A stretch of DNA of 10,323 bases, taken from CAJQQY01 sp964352225. Its GTDB lineage: Bacteria > Bacteroidota > Bacteroidia > Chitinophagales > Saprospiraceae. The position numbers and the translations under genes are program-made. Numbering within the stretch: position 1 is the first letter of the stretch; each line of letters opens with the position of its first letter. The stretch covers positions 1 through 10,323 of the forward strand of contig CAYGRM010000239.1 in NCBI GenBank assembly GCA_964352225.1, read 5' to 3'. Of the stretch, positions 6,154-10,323 are shown in pieces. The notes under the pieces were generated by a model. That model ran no database searches. It saw only the letters and a program-made list of their open reading frames with translations, and was not told where the DNA came from.

Positions 6154-6849
6154 ATGAACGCTCTTCGATTACTGGGATTTCTATGTTTTATACTCTTACT
6201 TTCCTCTTGTCCTAATTTACCGCAAAAGAATTTTGGACCAATAGAGTGTACAGATGAATTAATTGATTTAGGTGCAATTAATTTAGACCACTCGTCATTT
6301 GAATTTTTTCCATATGATTACAATTCTAGAAAAAGTATATATTTTAAAAACGCAAAAGGGACGGTGATAAAGTTTAGAACGCCAAGGACTTCTTTTGGTA
6401 AAAATTACGTAAGATATAATTATGACCTTAGATGTGAAGATGGTTCGAAAACTGCTTATTCATCGATTCATGAAAGATATAGTGTGTTTTATAAATGTGC
6501 TCAACAGGGAATAGATTTTTATGCTAAGTTATCTACAAAGCATGCTGGTCAACTCCAATTTAAAGATGTGCTGGAGGTAAAAATGACGAATCAGGAGGAT
6601 AAAAAGACTACATTTCTTTATATGGTTACCTCATCAAATAAAATTCGAGAGGCCTCTAAAAGAAAGGGATATAATCCGAATTATGAACGATTGAGTAATT
6701 TAGATACGCTTGATGAAGTATTTATTGATGTATTTAAGCGAACTAATCCTACAGGTAGAATATCTGAATTGTATTATAGTATGGATTTAGGTTTGGTAGC
6801 ATTCAACGATACCCTTTCAGGTTTTTGGATTTATGATGGAATGCAATAG
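6154..6849 (+). CDS. Putative lipoprotein of unknown function
   Basis: A 231-residue protein with a lipoprotein signal: a hydrophobic stretch (residues 4-16) ending in the lipobox LSSC, with Cys19 as the expected lipidated residue. The rest shows no domain I recognise. It is rich in Tyr, Phe and charged residues and looks like mixed strands (SIYFKNAKGTVIKF, GQLQFKDVLEVKM, TTFLYMVTSS, GLVAFNDTLSGFWIY), with three further Cys in the first two thirds (C33, then pairs near RCEDG and YKCAQQ). It lies 49 bp after the RHH gene with no promoter seen in between, so it is probably the third gene of the parA operon. It is flanked on both sides by octad clusters. Whether it serves the plasmid (for example surface exclusion) or is cargo cannot be told. 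Confidence 0.75.
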   Translation: MNALRLLGFLCFILLLSSCPNLPQKNFGPIECTDELIDLGAINLDHSSFEFFPYDYNSRKSIYFKNAKGTVIKFRTPRTSFGKNYVRYNYDLRCEDGSKTAYSSIHERYSVFYKCAQQGIDFYAKLSTKHAGQLQFKDVLEVKMTNQEDKKTTFLYMVTSSNKIREASKRKGYNPNYERLSNLDTLDEVFIDVFKRTNPTGRISELYYSMDLGLVAFNDTLSGFWIYDGMQ

Positions 6850-6885
6850 CAGTTTTGCAGTAAAAACTGCTTACAGTTTTGCAGT
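6846..6885. repeat. Octad cluster 9, after the lipoprotein gene
   Basis: Five phased units: ATAGCAGT, TTTGCAGT, AAAAACTG, CTTACAGT, TTTGCAGT. It overlaps the stop codon (6847-6849) of the lipoprotein gene and is the longest and rightmost cluster. Confidence 0.75.
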
Positions 6886-6947
6886 TTGATTTATATTTTT
6901 TGAAAAAATGAAGAGGGTAGGGGAGAGGTCACCAAACAAAGCAGATT

Positions 6948-7238
6948 TCACAAAACCTCTATTACCTTTCCATAAACCTGTTTGGTCCAACCATTAATAT
7001 GACCTTTGTTGTTACCAATCTGAACACCACGTTTTTCATTTTTAGCTTTGACTAAATGAGTGTAGAAGTTTCCGTGAACTTTGCAATAAACAGCATCACC
7101 AATTTCTACAGATTCCCAAGTGGCGGGAGCCAAGAGGTGTTTTTGCCCTGAAAAAAGAATAGGAGTCATGGAATTCCCTTTTTCACTTGTTTCAAAAGTT
7201 TCTCCATTGAGGAGTTTTTCTAGTTTGTAATTTCTCAT
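6948..7238 (-). CDS. Small S24/S26-type peptidase-like protein
   Basis: A 96-residue protein starting at ATG 7238. The sequence follows the order of S24/S26 (LexA/signal peptidase) motifs: GNSMTP at residues 21-26 with candidate nucleophile Ser23, IGDAVYCKVHGNFYTHLV at 46-63, and GNNKGHINGW at 75-84. His61 stands where Sec11-like signal peptidases carry the catalytic His of their HRV motif, and GNN resembles their box E (GDNN) with Asp replaced by Asn76. There is no transmembrane segment and no HTH, so it is neither a normal signal peptidase nor a LexA-type repressor. Comparable stand-alone domains occur in phages and plasmids with no clear role. It converges on the lipoprotein gene and is divergent from thioredoxin. 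Catalytic activity is uncertain. Confidence 0.7.
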   Translation of the reverse strand: MRNYKLEKLLNGETFETSEKGNSMTPILFSGQKHLLAPATWESVEIGDAVYCKVHGNFYTHLVKAKNEKRGVQIGNNKGHINGWTKQVYGKVIEVL

Positions 7239-7320
7239 AATTTAAATTTATATCCGAAACTTTTATAGACTAAGAATAGTTCCAAGGACGAGAAACCTTA
7301 AAAAAATAAAATAGCCAAAC

Positions 7321-7692
7321 ATGTTTTTCAAAAAGAAAAAAGATAAACCTGCCAAGACTGTTGAAATCACCGACCAAAATTTCAATGAATTAGTGATGGC
7401 AGCCAAAGTTCCTGTTCTGCTCGATATTTGGGCTCCTTGGTGTGGCCCTTGCCGAACGATTGGTCCAATCATAGATGAAATAGCGGAAGATTTTGAAGGT
7501 AGAGCACTAATAGGAAAAGTGAATGCAGATTCAAATCCAAAGATTTCAGAATTATTTAAAATCAAAAGTATTCCTACGCTTCTTTTTTTACAAAAAGATG
7601 AACTAGTGGAGCGTTTTTCAGGATTGGTTCCAAAACCTAATTTGGCTGAAATATTAGAAGATCTTATTGCCGAAAGAAATACGGAAATATAA
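7321..7692 (+). CDS. trxA: Thioredoxin
   Basis: A 123-residue thioredoxin that reduces protein disulfides in the cytoplasm; there is no signal peptide. The active site WCGPC is at residues 40-44 (Cys41, Cys44), preceded by DIWAP, and the cis-proline is Pro85 in SIPT. The buried Asp35 in LLDIW corresponds to the conserved Asp26 of E. coli thioredoxin. The first ten residues are an unusually basic tail (FFKKKKDKP) not present in the E. coli protein. The gene is monocistronic by spacing: it is divergent from the peptidase-like gene and followed by a hairpin and then the promoter of the next gene. No TAnnTTTG element was found upstream. The symbol reflects the family only; the genome may encode several thioredoxins. 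Confidence 0.93.
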   Translation: MFFKKKKDKPAKTVEITDQNFNELVMAAKVPVLLDIWAPWCGPCRTIGPIIDEIAEDFEGRALIGKVNADSNPKISELFKIKSIPTLLFLQKDELVERFSGLVPKPNLAEILEDLIAERNTEI

Positions 7693-7722
7693 ATTAGAAC
7701 CGATCTGTATACTTTTTTGCGA

Positions 7723-7743
7723 AGCGATATTTTGAATATCGCT
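7723..7743 (+). terminator. Hairpin downstream of thioredoxin
   Basis: AGCGATATT (7723-7731) and AATATCGCT (7735-7743) are perfect reverse complements around TTG, 31 bp after the trxA stop. The T-run follows only after a 16-nt G-rich spacer (7760-7767), so it is an imperfect intrinsic terminator or an RNA-stabilising 3' hairpin. Confidence 0.45.
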
Positions 7744-7765
7744 AGGGTAGGGGGGTGGATTTTTT

Positions 7766-7795
7766 TTGGAATACTTACCTTATATAATATCTTTG
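7766..7795 (+). promoter_or_regulatory. Promoter of the SRPBCC gene
   Basis: TTG at 7766-7768, a 19-nt spacer and TATCTTTG at 7788-7795 match the Bacteroidota promoter pattern with the same -7 sequence as parA. It predicts a 5' leader of about 65 nt before the ATG at 7867. Confidence 0.7.
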
Positions 7796-7866
7796 AAACA
7801 ATAATCAATCACTACTGTTTCAAGCGCACTTTTATCCCATTTGGTTTATTTAAATATCTGTAAAAA

Positions 7867-8292
7867 ATGACGGCTCAACAAAGTATTTTTATTGAAGCAG
7901 CTCCAGAGGTAGTTTTTGATTATTTATTAAATATTGAAAACCGAAAAAATTATATCCCAGCTTTAGAAAAAGTAATAATGATAGATCCTTTGCCAATTCA
8001 ATTGGGTAGCAGATATACTGAAGTAGCGAAGATTGCCGGAAAGCGAATGGAGACAACTTACCAAGTAATTGATTTTAAAAAAGATCAGCAAATTTCAGCT
8101 AAAACGATTGAAAGTGTTTTTCCCATCCAAGCAGATTTGCTATTGGAAAAAAGAGGAAAAGGGTGTGAGTTAACAATTAATTTGACTTTTAAGCTGACCG
8201 GTATTTTTAGAATGGCTTCAGGAGTGATAAAAGGAATTGTCAATCAACAAGCAAAAGATATTTTAGGAAAAGTGAAAAATAATATTGAGTAA
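7867..8292 (+). CDS. SRPBCC-fold protein (polyketide cyclase/Coq10-like)
   Basis: A 141-residue cytoplasmic protein with the layout of the START/SRPBCC helix-grip fold. It begins with strand QSIFIEAAPEVVFDYLLNIENRKNYIPAL, the typical start in which a short strand leads into a helix with a Phe-Asp-Tyr/Trp turn. Then come strands around GSRYTEVAKIAGKRMETTYQVIDF, AKTIESVFPIQADLLLEK and CELTINLTFKLTG, and a long C-terminal helix (VIKGIVNQQAKDILGKVKN) that closes the ligand cavity. Family members bind or transform hydrophobic ligands, and some act in stress responses. No catalytic residues can be assigned, and the neighbours give no clue to the ligand. It has its own predicted promoter. Confidence 0.82.
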   Translation: MTAQQSIFIEAAPEVVFDYLLNIENRKNYIPALEKVIMIDPLPIQLGSRYTEVAKIAGKRMETTYQVIDFKKDQQISAKTIESVFPIQADLLLEKRGKGCELTINLTFKLTGIFRMASGVIKGIVNQQAKDILGKVKNNIE

Positions 8293-8414
8293 ATTTTAAC
8301 TATTGGAATACTCCTCTAGCAAACGTTAAAAATAAATTAAACCAACCATTTGATTTTGTCATAGACCATTTTAATTGTTTTTTAGCTATTCGTTTTCATT
8401 CAAAACAATACTCT

Positions 8415-9338
8415 ATGAAATCATTTCGACAATTGACTTTCCTTTTTTTAGCCTTCCCTTTGTTTTGTTTTTCTCAAGATACTTCCAATAAAAAAGATTC
8501 GGTTGATTATGTAATTATTTGTCTAAGTGAAGAGAGTCGGACTTTTCATAGTTACCATGAATGTGTTGGTTTAGAAACTTGTGAAGGTAAATTAAAGGAG
8601 CTTTCAGAGGGGGATGCCACTCGGAAATATGATAGATATGTATGTTGTCTTTGTTGGAATAATCCGGGGGATGATTGCAAAAATGATAATCCAAACGCTA
8701 GTTATGAATATGATGAGGAAGATGATCAAATAAGTGCTGGAGATATATTCTTTGAAGATTTTTTGTGGTTAGATGGCGGAGGAATTTATGCTTTGGCAGG
8801 AGCTGTTTTAGGAAGTGTAGTTCTTTTATCCAATGAGGTTTTTATCGGAGCGTCTTATTCCGTTTTGCCTCCAAAATTATCAACGAGGCAAATTTTTGAT
8901 ATTAATACCTCGCTAGGGTTTAGTCTGCTTTTTCGGAAAAACCTAAAAAAAGATGCCATCGAATATGGTTTTAATTATCACACCTTTGAGTTTAACACAG
9001 ATAGAAATTCTCCAACCTCATATGAAAATGATGACCGATTTATGTTTTCACTAAGTTATATGCATCAGATGAATCAACATTTTTCGGATTATCGAAAGAA
9101 GCCTGCAAAGGTGAAAGTTTTTCTTGGACCGATAGTTACTTTTGGCAGTCAAAATTTATTCAATAATCAAGAGGTAAACAAAATTGGAGTAGGAGTGACT
9201 GGTTTAGTTGGTTTTCCTTTGGGAAAAAGAGTGAATATTGATTTGCGGAGTGATGTTACTAATTATTCTACTGAGGTAAAATTAGGTTTGCGATGGTTAT
9301 ACCAAAAAAAGTATCCTTGGCAAAGAAGAAGGCATTAA
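8415..9338 (+). CDS. Exported protein with N-terminal Cys-rich domain and C-terminal beta-rich (outer-membrane-like) region
   Basis: A 307-residue protein with a Sec signal peptide (MKSFRQLTFLFLAFPLFCFS, cleavage probably before Gln21). Residues 32-81 form a Cys-rich unit with C36, H45, H48, C50, C56 and the C77-C78-x-C80-W end. The spacing YHECVGLETC followed by a conserved-looking Arg-Tyr-x-C-C-x-C resembles a small domain I associate with Bacteroidota exported proteins (consensus YHxxCxGLxxC). An acidic linker follows (EYDEEDDQ). A Gly/Ala-rich hydrophobic stretch lies at ~121-145. The last ~160 residues alternate hydrophobic and polar residues in strands (SLGFSLLFRKN, IEYGFNYHTFEF, FMFSLSYMHQM, VKVFLGPIVTFGS, KIGVGVTGLVGFPLG, TEVKLGLRWLY), as in an outer-membrane barrel. 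No promoter was identified. Function unknown. Confidence 0.75.
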   Translation: MKSFRQLTFLFLAFPLFCFSQDTSNKKDSVDYVIICLSEESRTFHSYHECVGLETCEGKLKELSEGDATRKYDRYVCCLCWNNPGDDCKNDNPNASYEYDEEDDQISAGDIFFEDFLWLDGGGIYALAGAVLGSVVLLSNEVFIGASYSVLPPKLSTRQIFDINTSLGFSLLFRKNLKKDAIEYGFNYHTFEFNTDRNSPTSYENDDRFMFSLSYMHQMNQHFSDYRKKPAKVKVFLGPIVTFGSQNLFNNQEVNKIGVGVTGLVGFPLGKRVNIDLRSDVTNYSTEVKLGLRWLYQKKYPWQRRRH

Positions 9339-9774
9339 GTGAAATAAAAGGATAATACTGGAAAATCATTAGAGATAAGAGCTCAGTTAAATTTTTTTGA
9401 AGAAAAGGACTTGGATTGTGACAAGGTAATAATATATTTTCCTTTGAAAATCTTTGTATCTGATTTTCCATAAACTATATAAAGCTGATTATTAATTGTT
9501 TACAGTTTAGCTATAGATTAATGTGAAAAATACCATTAAAGTGGTAGGACATAATTACGGTTATGGCTAATAATTTGCAATTACCTTAACAACTAACACA
9601 CGCCACGCTCTTTTAAAAATCCCCCCATTTTTTTCTTACAGTAAATTCACATGCTTTAATTTTTAATACACACAGCTATCTTATGCTTGATAACTTAACA
9701 CACGTCCTTTAAAAAAGTAGCTGCTTAATTATGAGAGTATTTTAATACGTAGTTTTCCTAAGTTAATGAATATA
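9339..9774. other. Gene-free region
   Basis: I see no coding sequence here. The only structure noticed is TAACACACG at 9594-9602 and again at 9696-9704, with a weaker TAATACACA at 9664. The short minus-strand frame at 9268-9471 has no features of a protein gene. Confidence 0.5.
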
Positions 9775-9807
9775 AAAAAGCTGAGTGACCGTTTCACTCA
9801 GCTTTTT
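9775..9807 (-). terminator. Intrinsic terminator of the DUF1761 gene, potentially bidirectional
   Basis: AAAAAGCTGAGTGA (9775-9788) pairs perfectly with TCACTCAGCTTTTT (9794-9807) around a 5-nt loop. On the minus strand it follows the DUF1761 stop (9838) by about 30 bp and ends in a T-run. The other strand also ends in T5CT6, so it could stop transcription from both sides. Confidence 0.88.
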
Positions 9808-9837
9808 CTTTTTTAATAACAATAAATTATTTGATGT

Positions 9838-10272
9838 CTAAAGTTCTTTTATTATTGGTCCTTCATTGGCCCATGCGCCAAGAATACCTCCTGCGATTAG
9901 ACAGGCAAATAGATTGGCACCACCATCAATTAATGAAATAGTAAGTGGCCGGAATAAATATAAATCTTGTCCCAAAACATTTAGAAAAGAAAAAGTAAAA
10001 GCTATGGCAACCGCAATGGCCATCCCAGATTGAAATCCATCAACTTCTAATTGGATAAAAAGCCATTCTAAAAAGTAAACGATGAGAACTGTAGTAATTA
10101 AACTTAGAGCATAGGGAACAAATCCTCTGTTGGCTACAAAATCTTCAACTTTCATATTATTGTTTTCGAGCCAAGCTTCAAAAAATATATAGTTGTACCA
10201 TACGTATAGGAATGCACAGACTAAACCTATTGCGACCCAACATCCTAGGTGATTAATCTCTCTTTTTTTCAT
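9838..10272 (-). CDS. DUF1761 family membrane protein
   Basis: A 144-residue inner-membrane protein with four hydrophobic segments: ~10-31 (CWVAIGLVCAFLYVWYNYIF), ~52-74 (PYALSLITTVLIVYFLEWLF), ~81-101 (SGMAIAVAIAFTFSFLNVLG) and ~111-133 (TISLIDGGANLFACLIAGGI). The order of motifs fits DUF1761: an N-terminal H-L-x-x-W-V-A start, an aromatic WYNYIFFEAW turn after the first helix, and a final helix with LIDGGANL followed by GGILGAW. The family has no established function. The start is ATG 10272-10270. A strong terminator lies downstream and a palindrome upstream, so it appears to be a single-gene unit. Confidence 0.8.
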   Translation of the reverse strand: MKKREINHLGCWVAIGLVCAFLYVWYNYIFFEAWLENNNMKVEDFVANRGFVPYALSLITTVLIVYFLEWLFIQLEVDGFQSGMAIAVAIAFTFSFLNVLGQDLYLFRPLTISLIDGGANLFACLIAGGILGAWANEGPIIKEL

Positions 10273-10290
10273 GTTTTCTTTTAGTTTTGA

Positions 10291-10307
10291 AGTAGATAAA
10301 ATCTACT
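10291..10307. promoter_or_regulatory. Palindrome upstream of the DUF1761 gene
   Basis: AGTAGAT (10291-10297) and ATCTACT (10301-10307) form a perfect 7-bp inverted repeat with a 3-nt spacer, 19 bp upstream of the ATG. It may be an operator; no promoter of the TAnnTTTG type was found in the remaining upstream bases. Confidence 0.35.
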
Positions 10308-10323
10308 CTTGGTTGATGAATAG

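Noticed and set aside
6895..6909. ATTTTTTGAAAAAAT palindrome between the convergent lipoprotein and peptidase-like genes
   Set aside because: The stem is all A/T with a one-base centre, too weak and too short-looped for a terminator.
6926..6933. Isolated AGGTCACC resembling an iteron core
   Set aside because: Only eight bases match, and the flanks (GAG before, AAAC after) do not continue the iteron consensus; it is 3 kb away from the array.
6914..7757. GGGTAGGGG occurring near 6914 and 7746
   Set aside because: Only nine bases are shared and the surroundings differ, so it does not look like the ends of a mobile element.
7263..7808. Minus-strand open frame of 181 codons
   Set aside because: It is antisense to thioredoxin, whose sequence is unmistakable; the Ser/Leu-rich translation is typical of a shadow frame.

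Overview
The window looks like DNA from a Bacteroidota bacterium, most likely a Cytophagales-type marine or freshwater organism. The support is AT-rich DNA, promoters of the Bacteroidota form (TTG, 18-20 nt, TAnnTTTG), starts without a clear Shine-Dalgarno sequence, and proteins typical of the phylum (DUF1761, HRDC/HTH helicase tail, Cys-rich YHxxCxGLxxC domain). The family-level guess is weak. A run of ten N at 1881-1890 marks a scaffold gap.

The centre is a theta-type plasmid (or chromid) maintenance module. On the minus strand lie repB (Rep_3 initiator, 2825-1842), an overlapping ORF (1848-1444) that may be the broken-off C-terminus of RepB, and a KilA-N gene (1323-802). Upstream of repB is about 2.2 kb without genes. 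It holds, in order: a repB promoter overlapped by a 15-bp inverted repeat and an iteron-like half site; five copies of ATACTTTTAA; a perfect 9-bp-stem hairpin; an AT-rich stretch (about 16% GC); and 13 iterons of 21 bp built around GGTGACCTTTA. Three iteron pairs face each other and repeat with a period of about 94 bp.

The second half of this gap and the following operon carry another repeat family: nine clusters of 8-bp units (TTTGCAGT or its complement ACTGCAAA), phased exactly 8 bp apart, from 3878 to 6885. They sit before parA, between parA and the small ribbon-helix-helix gene, between that gene and a lipoprotein gene, and after the lipoprotein gene. The best reading is a type Ib partition system (ParA ATPase plus RHH centromere-binding protein) with a dispersed centromere. 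One cluster overlaps the parA promoter and so could also serve autoregulation.

The flanks look like ordinary accessory or chromosomal genes. On the left is the 3' end of a helicase-like gene (HRDC plus HTH). On the right are a small S24/S26-type peptidase-like protein (minus), thioredoxin, an SRPBCC protein, a secreted Cys-rich/beta-rich protein, about 430 bp with no gene, a terminator and a DUF1761 membrane protein (minus). The sequence cannot decide between a large plasmid or chromid and a plasmid module integrated in a chromosome.
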